DNA from: Eubacterium sp.
Lineage (GTDB): Bacteria > Bacillota > Clostridia > Lachnospirales > Lachnospiraceae
Length of the DNA: 64,000 nt
Reading direction: 5' to 3'
NCBI GenBank assembly: GCA_017406925.1
Contig: JAFQXO010000012.1
Coordinates: 1 to 64,000 of the forward strand
The notes below the pieces were generated by a model, which had not been told where the DNA came from, did no database searches, and saw only the letters and a program-made list of their open reading frames with translations. The position numbers and the translations under genes were made by a program. Position 1 is the first letter of the stretch. Each line of letters starts with the position of its first letter. This document shows positions 47,149 to 57,370 of the stretch, one piece after another.

Positions 47149-50100
47149 CTATTTTTCTCCAAATTCATCCTCAATATCTTTTCGTTTTTTATCTTTGTTC
47201 TTGATATATTCACTACCCAAGCTGATATCAAACTGGCATATTGCCTTATGTGGACAATACTTACAACTTGTATATTGATTTGAATATTCCTTAGGATTTA
47301 TTTCAATATTTCCACTCATCATTTCTTCTCTGTGTTTGTCTGCCTCTTTTGCAACATAGTTTACAAACTTTTTATATATTTCCGCGTCAAGAGCATAGTT
47401 TGTGCGACTATCTAAATTTCCATTTTGGGTAACCGCAATACCACTCATCAGTTCTGAGTATCCTGCCAGGTCTTTCTCCATCATTTTTAGAACGTCAATA
47501 TCTTTGTTATAAAGCCCTGACATCTTGTACTCTTTGAAGAAGTTATCTTTGAGAATCTGAATTTTCGCTTCCTTTTCTGTTAATCCCCTATCTAAATATT
47601 CATCAAGACTCTTCTTACTTATATTCTTCGTCACATAAGGATTTTGAATATGGAAATACATTGCGCCGGCAGGAACAATCTCTTTATCAGGATATTGCTT
47701 CTTTGCTTTATCCATAGCACCTTTCATATAAAGCATGAGCTGAATAGATTCGCCGTAATATGCAGATGTATAATCGAACGTTTTATTTCCAGACTTATAA
47801 TCGATTATCTTCAAATACACTTTATCTTCCGTCTCATACTTATCAATTCTATCCGCAATTCCTACGCTTACGTCTTCTTCATTTTTGTACGGAAGAAATA
47901 CTCCTCTATGTATATGTTCAATTAGAATGTTAATGGTCTGCTTTACTGTATCTTTAACTTGCTTCTTCACAAACTTCTCTCGAACATCTTCATGAATAGC
48001 AAGATTATCATAGCCCTCAATAGCCTGTTCTATTCCGTTGTCGATTATGTTTGCAATATCACTTTCATCTATAGACATCCAATCTAACTTTGACGCACTT
48101 ATGTCGTTAAAGATAATTCTAATAGCTTCATGGTAAATATTACCTAGGTCAAATGATTCAATCTGATATTTTTCGCGAAGACTCAAATTAAGTGCTCGGT
48201 TAACAAACTGCTTATAAGCACATGATGCGTATTCTTCTAACCTTGTAGCTTTTATATCTGTTAAATGGCCATATAATTTCTGTGCAAGTTCACCTGTAAT
48301 TGTAGGAGTTTTCTTTTTGTAGAAAATACCATCTCTGATAATTGGAATCCTGTCGCAATCCGTTTTCCTATTACTCAAATAAGAAACCAATAATTTGAAA
48401 GTATCGCCGTTAGTATGCGCTGCAAGATATTCATATGCTATTCTTTCGTTCAAGATGTCATCAATCTCATAATCACGAACCTCATCGTTTATAACTTTCA
48501 GCTGAGCAAACATATTCTCGAGGCGAGTAACCACATACGAAGCGCGCATAACACTTCCTTCCATATCCGATTTCGAATATGAAATAATCATCTTTTCTGT
48601 TGGCTTCGCCAATAATGAATAAATATATAACTTCTGTGAAAGCACATTGTCTTTTGCTGTAGGTGCGAGTTCAAACTCGTAATCTTTCTCAGCAATGAAG
48701 TCACGGTCGGCATCTGTAATAATACCAGCCCCACTGACTTCTTTCGGAATCACGCCGTCGTTAGCGCCAACGAGGAAAATAATCTTCTTCGTATCTTTGA
48801 GACGCGTACGTTCGATATCACCAACCATAACCGTATCGATTCCCGGAGGTATGATTCCAATCTTGAGGTTTTCAATACCCGCTGTTAAAATCTGTGCGAA
48901 CTCTGCTAGAGCTACAACCTCATCGCCGAGCGAATCCACAAGTTTTTCCAACAAATTTATATAAGCATCGTAGATTTGAGAGTATTCTTTCTCCAAATCT
49001 CTCTTATTTTCATTCTTAAATCGCTCTACATATCGCTCTATTTTCGCGTTTATGTCTAAACTGTCACATAAAGAGTAAATTGCAGCGCAATAGTCCTTTA
49101 TCGTCGCATTTTTGGCCTTCATTGCCTTGTTAAAGGCATTAAATGTATCATAAACTCTGCGCGCTAGATTGTTTAAGTGAATTAATTCATCATCGGTCAT
49201 TCCCTTAAACTTTTTGCCCCAGTTTCCTTCATAACTCTTAAAACCGAGCCTACTAAACCTGATAACATAGTTTTCAAGTTGATCGATATCCAGAGTATCA
49301 ATATCAACTATTCCAAGTCTCAAAACATGGAACAATGTATCATATGAAAAGTTTTGATCTACAATCCAAACCACAGAGACGATGAAATCCATAAATGGGT
49401 TTGTGAGAATACTTCTCTTCACATCGAAGAATCCTGGAATGTTATACTTTTCAAAATAGTCTTTCAAAAATCTATGATACCCAGGTAGGTCACCTGTGAT
49501 AACTGCAATATCTTTATAGCGATAGCCATCTTCCATCACCAGTTTCGCAATCCTTGATGCAACTTCCTGCGATTCGATTCTAGGATTAACAGACTTGTGA
49601 AGTTCTATAGCATCCTGTTCTCCTTCAAATGAAGCTGTTGTGTTTGCGAAAAAGTTTTCCTCCACAAAACTTAACGCCTCATTGTCTTTTATTCGAACTG
49701 GAACATCATCAAAGTCATTTAAATAATTAACTTCCACTTTTTCTTTCTCTGCAAGTTCAATTAATACTTTCATCGCTTTTCTTCCAAGCATAAAAGTATC
49801 TTCTTTTTCTAGGTCGCCAAGTTCATCATGTGGAATAGTGAGCGCAATATTTACTTCTGGCGCATATTTCATCAACGCACCTAGAACATTGTTCTGTATA
49901 GGTGTAAATCCAGTAAAGCCGTCAATGAAAATATGTGTGCGCTTAATCAAATCTGAATTTGGGATGAACTCTACAAACTTTGTAAGTAAATCTTGCGATG
50001 TGATATTTTGATTATCTAAATATTCAATGAACTTTTCATTTATCTTTTGAATATCTTTTAACTTTTTATTCAGGGCTGGTCTATCTTCAGAGTCCGAAAT

Positions 50101-50526
50101 CATCTGCTCCAAATCATCATTAGAAATGTCATATTGCTTAAACTCTGAAATAACCGTCTTCATTTTCTCAGTAAAGCCAGGCATTCTAATCATTTTCGAA
50201 TAGACGCTGAGGTCATCTTTGCAGTCAGACAAAACCTTTCGCAATACGAAAGATTTCTTCAACTCGTCCATCACGCTATAGTCCGAGTAACCCTGCTCCT
50301 CGAGAACCTGTCTTGCAAGACGCGAAAAACTAGTAACCTCTATGTTGAGGCTAGCTCCACTTTCAGTGAGAGCCAATATCTCCTTCTGCGCCTCCAAAGA
50401 ATACTGGTCTGGTGCAATTACCACATACAAGTCTTCAGGATTCTTCTTTGATTCCGCTATTAAGTTTTTATAAAGTCGTGTCGATTTACCCGATCCCGCA
50501 CGACCATTTATAAATTGCAGTGGCAT
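47149..50526 (-). CDS. addB: ATP-dependent helicase/nuclease subunit B
   Basis: AddB partner of the AddAB break-resection enzyme. The 1125-residue protein has Walker A GRAGSGKS at 8-15, an inactive helicase-like core and a C-terminal nuclease domain with an Fe-S cysteine set: one in SCAYKQF and three in CKYCPHKAIC (C1088, C1091, C1097). The nuclease motif IDYKSG is visible. Typical length. Confidence 0.96.
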   Translation of the reverse strand: MPLQFINGRAGSGKSTRLYKNLIAESKKNPEDLYVVIAPDQYSLEAQKEILALTESGASLNIEVTSFSRLARQVLEEQGYSDYSVMDELKKSFVLRKVLSDCKDDLSVYSKMIRMPGFTEKMKTVISEFKQYDISNDDLEQMISDSEDRPALNKKLKDIQKINEKFIEYLDNQNITSQDLLTKFVEFIPNSDLIKRTHIFIDGFTGFTPIQNNVLGALMKYAPEVNIALTIPHDELGDLEKEDTFMLGRKAMKVLIELAEKEKVEVNYLNDFDDVPVRIKDNEALSFVEENFFANTTASFEGEQDAIELHKSVNPRIESQEVASRIAKLVMEDGYRYKDIAVITGDLPGYHRFLKDYFEKYNIPGFFDVKRSILTNPFMDFIVSVVWIVDQNFSYDTLFHVLRLGIVDIDTLDIDQLENYVIRFSRLGFKSYEGNWGKKFKGMTDDELIHLNNLARRVYDTFNAFNKAMKAKNATIKDYCAAIYSLCDSLDINAKIERYVERFKNENKRDLEKEYSQIYDAYINLLEKLVDSLGDEVVALAEFAQILTAGIENLKIGIIPPGIDTVMVGDIERTRLKDTKKIIFLVGANDGVIPKEVSGAGIITDADRDFIAEKDYEFELAPTAKDNVLSQKLYIYSLLAKPTEKMIISYSKSDMEGSVMRASYVVTRLENMFAQLKVINDEVRDYEIDDILNERIAYEYLAAHTNGDTFKLLVSYLSNRKTDCDRIPIIRDGIFYKKKTPTITGELAQKLYGHLTDIKATRLEEYASCAYKQFVNRALNLSLREKYQIESFDLGNIYHEAIRIIFNDISASKLDWMSIDESDIANIIDNGIEQAIEGYDNLAIHEDVREKFVKKQVKDTVKQTINILIEHIHRGVFLPYKNEEDVSVGIADRIDKYETEDKVYLKIIDYKSGNKTFDYTSAYYGESIQLMLYMKGAMDKAKKQYPDKEIVPAGAMYFHIQNPYVTKNISKKSLDEYLDRGLTEKEAKIQILKDNFFKEYKMSGLYNKDIDVLKMMEKDLAGYSELMSGIAVTQNGNLDSRTNYALDAEIYKKFVNYVAKEADKHREEMMSGNIEINPKEYSNQYTSCKYCPHKAICQFDISLGSEYIKNKDKKRKDIEDEFGEK

Positions 50527-50544
50527 ACTGCCTCCTCTAAATAA

Positions 50545-50570
50545 AAACGGCTATACGAATATAGCCGTTT
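50545..50570 (-). terminator. Terminator after nadE
   Basis: Perfect 11-bp stem AAACGGCTATA/TATAGCCGTTT with a CGAA loop, followed on the minus strand by TTTTTATTT. It ends the dapA-dapB-nadE operon. The addB ribosome site starts only a few bases later, so addB may use read-through or a promoter within nadE. Confidence 0.9.
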
Positions 50571-50574
50571 ATAA

Positions 50575-52470
50575 TTATTCTATATCATTTACTGCATCTA
50601 GCCACGCGCGCACGTCGGCATCGCTTGGCAAAGTCAAACCACCTCTTGGTGACAAACTTAAATTAGTAACCTTTGGTCCATCAGGACTGCAGCTACGCTT
50701 AAACTGTGATTCGAAGAATCTCTTATAGAATATCTTGAGACATTCCACTATCTTGCTCTTGTCATACTTGCCCTCAAATGCCTTCTCGGCAAGGAATGCA
50801 ATCTTGCCTGGAGTGTAACCGTATGTCAACATATAGTAAAGGAAGAAATCGTGTAACAAATATGGTCCTACCAATTCCTCTGTCCTCTGACTAATCATTC
50901 CGTCATCTGAAGGTAATAGTTCTGGACTAACAGGTGTGTCCAAAACATCGTAAAGAATCTTCTTTAATTTATCATTGTCGGAGGCATCAGCATAATACTT
51001 CACAATGAAACGAATCATCGTCTTTGGTACTGACGCGTTCACACCGTACATCGACATATGGTCGCCGTTGTATGTTGCCCAGCCAAGTGCGAGTTCAGAC
51101 ATATCGCCTGTACCCACCACGATACCGCCGAGGTCATTCGCGAGGTCCATCAACAAGAATGTGCGCTCTCTCGCCTGCGCATTCTCATATGTGGAGTTCT
51201 TGTCATTTTTGTCGTGACCAATCTGTTCAAAGTGTTGGTCCACTGCCTTCTCTATATTTATCTCCTTGAAGGAGCATCCTAATGTCTTTACAAGTTCACC
51301 TGCATTGTTATATGTACGGTCACTCGTGCCGTAACCCGGCAATGTATAAGCGTGGATATTTGCTCTTGGAATTCCGAGTTGGTCAAACGCTTCCGCTGTA
51401 ACTAACATTGCAAGCGTGGAATCCAATCCACCTGAAACGCCTATAATTGCATGCTTACATCCGATAGCTTCGAGGCGCTGCTTCAAACCAGCCGCCTGAA
51501 TCTCAATAGCTTCATTGCACGCGTGCATTCTCTTCTTTTTATCGCGTGGAACAAATGGTGACATCTGAATCTCACGCTCAACAGCATAGTTCATAGGCTT
51601 AAGATCCACATCAATATGATTAGCGTCAAAATACACATCTACTTCACGACATAATTCACGTCTCTTAGCTACTACGCGTTCCAAGTCGACATCAGCATAC
51701 ACTGCTTCGTTTTTAAATCTATTGGCCTCGGCCAACTTTCTACCACACTCATAAATCATATTGTGAGCTGAAAATACAAAGTCAGTCGTAGACTCGCCCT
51801 CTCCTGCGTCCGCATAGATGTAAGCTACCTTCGCTCTCTCTGACTGCGTACACACGAGACTCTTTCTATAAATCTTCCTTCCCACGATCTCGCGATTCGC
51901 TGAAAGGTTTGCGATGACTGTTGCACCTGCAATGCTCAACGCTGTGCTAGGTGGATTTGGAACCCAAAGGTCACCGCCCAGTTCTACTCCCAGTTTCAAA
52001 CCAGGAACTCTATCAAAATCAAAAATCAAGTTAGCTCCGAAAGGAATACCTTCGTATTCACCTTCGACATATTTTCCTGATTTGAAATATCTAGTTTCAT
52101 TTGCATCTGCATCCGAAATGTGAGTCTTAGGAATAAGTCCGACAATCTCACCATTGTATATAACAGCTGCACAATCATACAACTGCTCCTCGAAACGAAT
52201 AGGAAGTCCTACTATAGCAACAACTTCCTTTCCCTCCGTGTGCTCCGCAATGGATTTAAGTTTATCGAACGCTGAATCAACCAACGATTCCTGCCAAAAA
52301 AGATCTCCAACCGTGTTTCCTGTAATACAAGCATCTGGAAATACAATAATCTGAGCGTGCTTCGCATACAAATCATCAATTAAACTGTTGATCTGTAACG
52401 CATTGTAATCGCAATCTCCAATTTTGATTTTTGGCGTAGCCGAAGCTACTCTAAAGAATCCGTGATTCAT
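50575..52470 (-). CDS. nadE: NAD synthetase with degenerate glutaminase domain
   Basis: Amidates nicotinate adenine dinucleotide to NAD+. The 631-residue protein has an N-terminal nitrilase-like domain (about 1-280) and a synthetase domain (about 315-631) with the ATP loop GVSGGLDST. The expected glutaminase triad is altered: FPDACITG has D46 where family members have Glu, K115 in PKTHIS is kept, and GVELGGDLW has G165 where the nucleophile Cys is expected. The frame is intact, so it is not a simple pseudogene. It may use free ammonia. Last gene of the dapA operon. Confidence 0.9.
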   Translation of the reverse strand: MNHGFFRVASATPKIKIGDCDYNALQINSLIDDLYAKHAQIIVFPDACITGNTVGDLFWQESLVDSAFDKLKSIAEHTEGKEVVAIVGLPIRFEEQLYDCAAVIYNGEIVGLIPKTHISDADANETRYFKSGKYVEGEYEGIPFGANLIFDFDRVPGLKLGVELGGDLWVPNPPSTALSIAGATVIANLSANREIVGRKIYRKSLVCTQSERAKVAYIYADAGEGESTTDFVFSAHNMIYECGRKLAEANRFKNEAVYADVDLERVVAKRRELCREVDVYFDANHIDVDLKPMNYAVEREIQMSPFVPRDKKKRMHACNEAIEIQAAGLKQRLEAIGCKHAIIGVSGGLDSTLAMLVTAEAFDQLGIPRANIHAYTLPGYGTSDRTYNNAGELVKTLGCSFKEINIEKAVDQHFEQIGHDKNDKNSTYENAQARERTFLLMDLANDLGGIVVGTGDMSELALGWATYNGDHMSMYGVNASVPKTMIRFIVKYYADASDNDKLKKILYDVLDTPVSPELLPSDDGMISQRTEELVGPYLLHDFFLYYMLTYGYTPGKIAFLAEKAFEGKYDKSKIVECLKIFYKRFFESQFKRSCSPDGPKVTNLSLSPRGGLTLPSDADVRAWLDAVNDIE

Positions 52471-52479
52471 AATATCCCC

Positions 52480-53235
52480 TTAGTCAATCACATCAGACAT
52501 ATCATACATGCCTGCACTCTTGCCCACCAAGAATTTTGCAGCATCGATAGCGCCTTTTCCAAAGACAGCCTTTGAGTAAGCAGTATGCTTAATCTCAATA
52601 ACCTCATCAGTGCCAGCATAAATAACTGTATGCTCACCGACGATATTGCCGCCTCTTACAGCAGACATTCCGAGTTCATTCTCTGCTCTCTTCTGATTTC
52701 TCTGGCTGCGATCGAATATATATTCATACTTTCCGTCTTTTACTTCATTGATGCTATCAGCAAGTAGATAAGCAGTTCCGCTTGGAGCGTCTGCCTTTAA
52801 GTTATGATGCTTTTCTACTATCTCGATATCATAACCTCTGTCCGCAAGAACATCTGTCGCTGTACGCAACAACTTAACTAACGTGTTGATACCGAGTGAC
52901 ATGTTCGCAGACTTAAGGATGGCAACTTCCTTGGAAGCCTCTTCCATCTTCTTAATCTGTTCATCAGATAAACCTGTAGTACACAAAACTACTGGCGTCT
53001 GTGTTTTTACTGCATAATCCAACAAGCCATCCACTGCCGCTGCCACAGCAAAATCAATGATGACATCAGCAGATACATCGCACTCGTCGATAGATGAGAA
53101 AACTGGATAGTCATTAGCCGTTTCAGTATTCGCATCCACACCAGCAACAATTTCTATATCATTATCCTGTGCTATAAGGTCCGTGATTACTCTTCCCATG
53201 TGACCATTACAGCCATGCATAATTGCTTTTACCAT
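52480..53235 (-). CDS. dapB: 4-hydroxy-tetrahydrodipicolinate reductase
   Basis: Second committed step of the diaminopimelate/lysine pathway. The 251-residue protein has the nucleotide-binding start MVKAIMHGCNGHMGRVI, catalytic EKHHNLKADAPSGTA and the usual length. It follows dapA by 36 bases and precedes nadE by 9 bases. Confidence 0.97.
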   Translation of the reverse strand: MVKAIMHGCNGHMGRVITDLIAQDNDIEIVAGVDANTETANDYPVFSSIDECDVSADVIIDFAVAAAVDGLLDYAVKTQTPVVLCTTGLSDEQIKKMEEASKEVAILKSANMSLGINTLVKLLRTATDVLADRGYDIEIVEKHHNLKADAPSGTAYLLADSINEVKDGKYEYIFDRSQRNQKRAENELGMSAVRGGNIVGEHTVIYAGTDEVIEIKHTAYSKAVFGKGAIDAAKFLVGKSAGMYDMSDVID

Positions 53236-53271
53236 TATATCCTCCCGAATGGGTCAAAAAACGCCCATTGA

Positions 53272-54159
53272 TTAGTCGATTACTCCGTACTCTTTCAAAG
53301 CCTTCTCTAGTCTAGGCTTGTTCGCCTCACTCATATTTGTGAGTGGCGCACGTACGATACCAGCATTGAATCCCTTCATATTCATAGCTTCCTTAACTGG
53401 GATAGGATTTACCTCACAGAAAAGTGCGCCAATGAGTTCCATAGCCTCAAGCTGAATCTTAGTAGCCTTGGCGATATCGCCATCGAAGAATGCCTGGCAC
53501 ATATCATGAGTCTTCTGTGGTGCTACGTTAGCCCAAACAGAGATAACTCCGATTCCACCAAGTGATAACAAAGGCAATACCTGGTCATCATTACCAGAGT
53601 AAATATCGATACATCCATCTGCGATAGATGCCAACTTCGCCACTTGAGAAATATTGCCGGAGGCTTCCTTAATAGCCACTACGTTCTCAACTTCTTTCGC
53701 GATGCGAACTGCAGTCTCAGGCAAAATGTTAGTGCCTGTACGTGATGGTACATTGTACATAATGATAGGTATATTAACTGCATCAGAAATAGCTTTATAG
53801 TATTCATATAGACCATCCTGTGTAGCCTTGTTGTAGTAAGGTGTCACACAAAGAAGTCCATCTGCACCGAGTGCCTCGGCCTTTTTAGAAAGATTAACTG
53901 ATTCGCGCGTACAGTTAGAACCTGTACCAGCGATAACAGGCACTCTACCTGCCACTTTGTCGATACAGTACTTGATAACCTCAAGATGCTCATCGTCATC
54001 CATAGTAGATGACTCACCAGTAGTTCCACACACGATAATCGCGTCGATATTACCAGCGATTTGATCCTCAATTATTCTTCCAAATTCATCAAAATTTACT
54101 GATTCATCAGCGTTAAATGGGGTGACTATAGCCACTCCTGATCCTTTAAAAATAGCCAT
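53272..54159 (-). CDS. dapA: 4-hydroxy-tetrahydrodipicolinate synthase
   Basis: Condenses pyruvate with aspartate semialdehyde. The 295-residue barrel has the Schiff-base lysine K164 in VVAIKEASG, Y135 in MYNVPSR and VCGTTGES near 43-50. First gene of the dapA-dapB-nadE unit, with AGGAGG and a consensus promoter upstream. No lysine riboswitch is seen in the short leader. Confidence 0.97.
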   Translation of the reverse strand: MAIFKGSGVAIVTPFNADESVNFDEFGRIIEDQIAGNIDAIIVCGTTGESSTMDDDEHLEVIKYCIDKVAGRVPVIAGTGSNCTRESVNLSKKAEALGADGLLCVTPYYNKATQDGLYEYYKAISDAVNIPIIMYNVPSRTGTNILPETAVRIAKEVENVVAIKEASGNISQVAKLASIADGCIDIYSGNDDQVLPLLSLGGIGVISVWANVAPQKTHDMCQAFFDGDIAKATKIQLEAMELIGALFCEVNPIPVKEAMNMKGFNAGIVRAPLTNMSEANKPRLEKALKEYGVID

Positions 54160-54196
54160 TTCTGTTTCCTCCTAAAAATACTTTCAATCGTTTATA

Positions 54197-54225
54197 ATTT
54201 TACCACCATTTACAACGTCGTTCAA
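54197..54225 (-). promoter_or_regulatory. Promoter of dapA-dapB-nadE
   Basis: Minus-strand TTGAAC (54220-54225) and TAAAAT (54197-54202), 17-bp spacer, about 35 bases before the dapA start. Confidence 0.8.
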
Positions 54226-54235
54226 CACAAAGAAA

Positions 54236-54264
54236 AGGCGCCACACCGTAGTGCAGCGCCCCTT
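54236..54264 (-). terminator. Terminator after the glucanase genes
   Basis: GGCGC...GCGCC stem with an inner CAC/GTG pairing, followed on the minus strand by TTTTC, 25 bases past the stop codon at 54286. It overlaps the approach to the dapA promoter. Confidence 0.82.
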
Positions 54265-54285
54265 TCAAAAAGACAAATGAAAAAA

Positions 54286-55737
54286 TTACTTCTTCACTTT
54301 CTTACTCTTTTTACCGCTCCATGCACTATATTTTTTGTTCTTGCCATTTAGTGCATAAGCTCTAGCCTTGAAATAATACTTCTTCTTTTTCAGCTTCTTA
54401 ACCTTGAAAGTAACCTTAGTCGAAATCATACTCTTGGCCTTTTTAAATTTCTTGCTAGTCGAATATTTAATCTGATATCCGTTAGCATTATTTGCTTTCT
54501 TTAACTTAACCTTTATAGTCTTCTTCTTAATATTCTTCAGGGATACAATCTTCGTCTTACCTGGCACCTTTATGCTTGCGGCAATGTAAGTAATTCCTGA
54601 ATCAGCAGGGTTGCCAAGATTTCCTGCCGCATAATATGAATTAGGATTTCCTTGCTTAGCATATTCTTCTCCAACTACAGATAGTCCGCCATTACCAAAC
54701 CAGAACAGACCTTGCTTTACTTCTCTTCTATTAGTTGGGAACCAAGCATATCTCTCAACACAATCTAACTTATCCAACTGTGGAAGCAAGTATTCGATAA
54801 ATGATCTAGTTCCTTCCTCGGTGATATGGTTCTCTTCACCTGATGTCGAGAACTCAGTGAGCCAAATTGGCTTGTGGTAAACCTCATACGCTCTCTTAAT
54901 TCTCGTTACAAAGTAATCAGCCATTCTTGATCCACCATCCCAATTCCATGGATATGAATGAATGCAGATAAAGTCCATCTTTCCACCAGACTTTTCAAAG
55001 AATTCCACAAACTGCTCATTTGCCTTTTGTGTCCCATCTTCACTGGCTGCTGGCCACTCACAATATGCTGGAGAACCAACATAAAGTCCTTGGTTCAAAA
55101 GTTTAGGCCATAGTGAAACAACTGTATCTACTGTCATATTAGCCTGGCTACTTCCATCCGGTTCATTAAAGCCAAGAATATACTTACAACCAGCTGCTTT
55201 GGCTTCAGCCACCTTGCCTTCTACATCTCTTCCGTTCCAAGCCATGTGAACATATTCGATATCTCCGAAACCATTGCTCTTAGCAGGCTCGTCGGCTGGG
55301 CCTCTTCCCCAATTGTAATACCAAGCCAAGTTAAACGCCCATGGATAACAATGCTGTCCGCCGTACGATGTGGTATCGATACCCAAGCCCTTCTTCGAAA
55401 TAGTGAACCTTCTAGTAGGTGTATAATATTTCGAACCATCAGGCATCACAGCCTCAATCCACGCTCTGTGGAAGTTTACTTTTACTGAATAGAACTCATA
55501 CGAAGTATCCTTTGTTGTCGCCAACAAAGCACCGTCCATATAAATGTTATATTCTTTTGCCCCACTCTTAGCGTTCCATTTCAGATCATTGTGTCCAGCC
55601 GCCAACAGCTTATCGTTGGTAGGTGCTGTGATTACAAAATCATCAGCGCTAACTTTTTCGATTTTAGTGAATGTCATTGGCGTAGCCACAAGGGCTACCG
55701 CCAATAACATCACTATCATCCTTTTAACCATTTTCAT
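54286..55737 (-). CDS. Secreted GH128-like putative beta-1,3-glucanase
   Basis: 483 residues: signal peptide (about 1-31), a short FN3/Ig-like domain (about 35-115), a GH128 (Asl1-like) barrel (about 118-365) and a lysine-rich FN3-like tail (about 395-483). Likely acid/base E192 lies in LGFNEPD and nucleophile E295 in IWLTEFS, the family's two hallmark segments. Known GH128 enzymes cut beta-1,3-glucan; action outside the cell is inferred from the signal peptide. It follows the next glucanase by 17 bases. No anchor motif is seen. Confidence 0.85.
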   Translation of the reverse strand: MKMVKRMIVMLLAVALVATPMTFTKIEKVSADDFVITAPTNDKLLAAGHNDLKWNAKSGAKEYNIYMDGALLATTKDTSYEFYSVKVNFHRAWIEAVMPDGSKYYTPTRRFTISKKGLGIDTTSYGGQHCYPWAFNLAWYYNWGRGPADEPAKSNGFGDIEYVHMAWNGRDVEGKVAEAKAAGCKYILGFNEPDGSSQANMTVDTVVSLWPKLLNQGLYVGSPAYCEWPAASEDGTQKANEQFVEFFEKSGGKMDFICIHSYPWNWDGGSRMADYFVTRIKRAYEVYHKPIWLTEFSTSGEENHITEEGTRSFIEYLLPQLDKLDCVERYAWFPTNRREVKQGLFWFGNGGLSVVGEEYAKQGNPNSYYAAGNLGNPADSGITYIAASIKVPGKTKIVSLKNIKKKTIKVKLKKANNANGYQIKYSTSKKFKKAKSMISTKVTFKVKKLKKKKYYFKARAYALNGKNKKYSAWSGKKSKKVKK

Positions 55738-55754
55738 ACTGTACCTCTGTAATA

Positions 55755-57287
55755 CTACTTCTTAGTCTTGCATTTTTCTCTACCGCTCCACTTGCAGTAG
55801 TAAGTCTTTCCACCAAACTTCTTGTAAGCTCTAACCTTTGCGTAGTAGGTCTTTTTCTTCTTCAGTTTCTTAACTGTTCCCATCTTCGCATTGGAACTTG
55901 ATGGTTTGATGTTGATAGTCTTTGTCTTATATTTTTTCTTCTTGCTAAATTTCTTGTTCAAAGAATAAGTAAGTTGATATCCAGCTGCACCACGTACTGA
56001 CTTAATGTCATACTTGAATGCTTTCTTCTTACCATAAATTCCATATAGAGTCGTCTTGATACTTCCGATACATGACTTAACTGATGTATCTGTAGAGATG
56101 TCAGATGAAACTCCATAAGTCTTTGATGGATATCCCGCTGGATTCCCTATCTGTGCATAAATCTTTCCAGGAAGTGTAATCTCACCTGTGGAATATACAA
56201 ACAATGAAGATGAACTAGCAGCCTTCTCTTCATACGATGGGCTGAACCATGAGTATCTCTCCACATAACTTCTCTGGTTTAATCCTTTGAGAACTATTTT
56301 CATAAATTCTTGGGTCTTAGCTGCACCTGATTTGTCGCTCTTATCAAATTTCCAAACGGCAAATTCAGTTAGCCAAATAGGTTTTCTATATTTCTCATAT
56401 GTGGCATCGAGTGCCTCCAAATACTGAAGTGCTGATTCTTTGCCATCATAGAATTTTTGATAATTGTGTAGAGCAATAAATGAAGTTTCATTTCTTCCAC
56501 TTGCTCCGAGTGCGTTCCAATAAACTGGCCACCAAGCATTGTTCATACTTGGGAAATATGAAACAGATGGCGAGCCAAGTCTCATCTTATCTTTATATTT
56601 AACGAAATTGTAATTCCAATCATTAGCTGCTTTTCCATATGATACATCGGATTCCCATTGAAGGTCAGGCTCGTTGTAGCCTAACATAAACTTGTATCCT
56701 TGATTATTAGTGCTTTCAAATATTTTATTAAAAGCAACTGATGGGATGCCCCAAATCATAGGAACAAATTCCAAATTATCAAACTTTTTGTTTGTATAGT
56801 TTTGTTCTTTGAATGATCTGTAACCCCAATTGTAGTACCAACCACAATTTAAATCTGCTGGGTCTACTGCGGCTCCCATATCATTTGTGTTAACACAAAT
56901 ACCTTTCTTTGTTACATAAAACTTATCTTCTGGAGTTTGAACAGTCGTTCCATCCTCAGTTGTCGCAACAATATATGCAGTATGTGCTGACACTGCTGTC
57001 GTATAAAACTCTACAGTTAAGATTTCTTCTTCTGTAGCGTTTACAGTTTTCTGTAACTTGCCATCTACATAGACGCTATAAGTAGATGCCTTATCTAAGT
57101 TATTCTTGAACTTAACATCAATATAACCAGCACCAATCAGCTTGCCTGCCTCTGGCGCTACGATAGCTTGCTCTCCCCATGCATCTGCATCTAAACTAGT
57201 ATTGGCGAATGCCAATGTAGATGTGAGCATAAAGGATGAGATAACTAGCGCTAATACAGTTATACTTGAAATGATTCTTTTCAACAT
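55755..57287 (-). CDS. Secreted GH128-like putative beta-1,3-glucanase
   Basis: 510 residues with the same plan: signal peptide (about 1-29), Ig-like domain (about 40-125), GH128 barrel (about 128-390) and lysine-rich FN3-like tail (about 425-510). Catalytic candidates are E206 in LGYNEPD and E308 in IWLTEFA. Additional landmarks are GWYYNWG and ERYSWFSP, shared with the neighbours. Sequence differs much from the 483-residue paralogue outside these motifs, so different chain lengths or branches may be targeted. Confidence 0.85.
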   Translation of the reverse strand: MLKRIISSITVLALVISSFMLTSTLAFANTSLDADAWGEQAIVAPEAGKLIGAGYIDVKFKNNLDKASTYSVYVDGKLQKTVNATEEEILTVEFYTTAVSAHTAYIVATTEDGTTVQTPEDKFYVTKKGICVNTNDMGAAVDPADLNCGWYYNWGYRSFKEQNYTNKKFDNLEFVPMIWGIPSVAFNKIFESTNNQGYKFMLGYNEPDLQWESDVSYGKAANDWNYNFVKYKDKMRLGSPSVSYFPSMNNAWWPVYWNALGASGRNETSFIALHNYQKFYDGKESALQYLEALDATYEKYRKPIWLTEFAVWKFDKSDKSGAAKTQEFMKIVLKGLNQRSYVERYSWFSPSYEEKAASSSSLFVYSTGEITLPGKIYAQIGNPAGYPSKTYGVSSDISTDTSVKSCIGSIKTTLYGIYGKKKAFKYDIKSVRGAAGYQLTYSLNKKFSKKKKYKTKTINIKPSSSNAKMGTVKKLKKKKTYYAKVRAYKKFGGKTYYCKWSGREKCKTKK

Positions 57288-57306
57288 TTTGCTTCTCCTA
57301 AATTAA

Positions 57307-57349
57307 AAGGGCAGAAAGTTTATACATATCCCGTATAAGCCTTTCCACC
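57307..57349 (-). terminator. Intercistronic terminator-like hairpin
   Basis: GGG/CCC, GAAAG/CTTTC and TTATAC/GTATAA arms form a long interrupted stem followed by TTTTAATTT on the minus strand. It lies between the 57371 gene and the glucanase starting at 57287, leaving too little room for a promoter after it. Confidence 0.7.
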
Positions 57350-57370
57350 CTCAATAATTTTATATTATGA

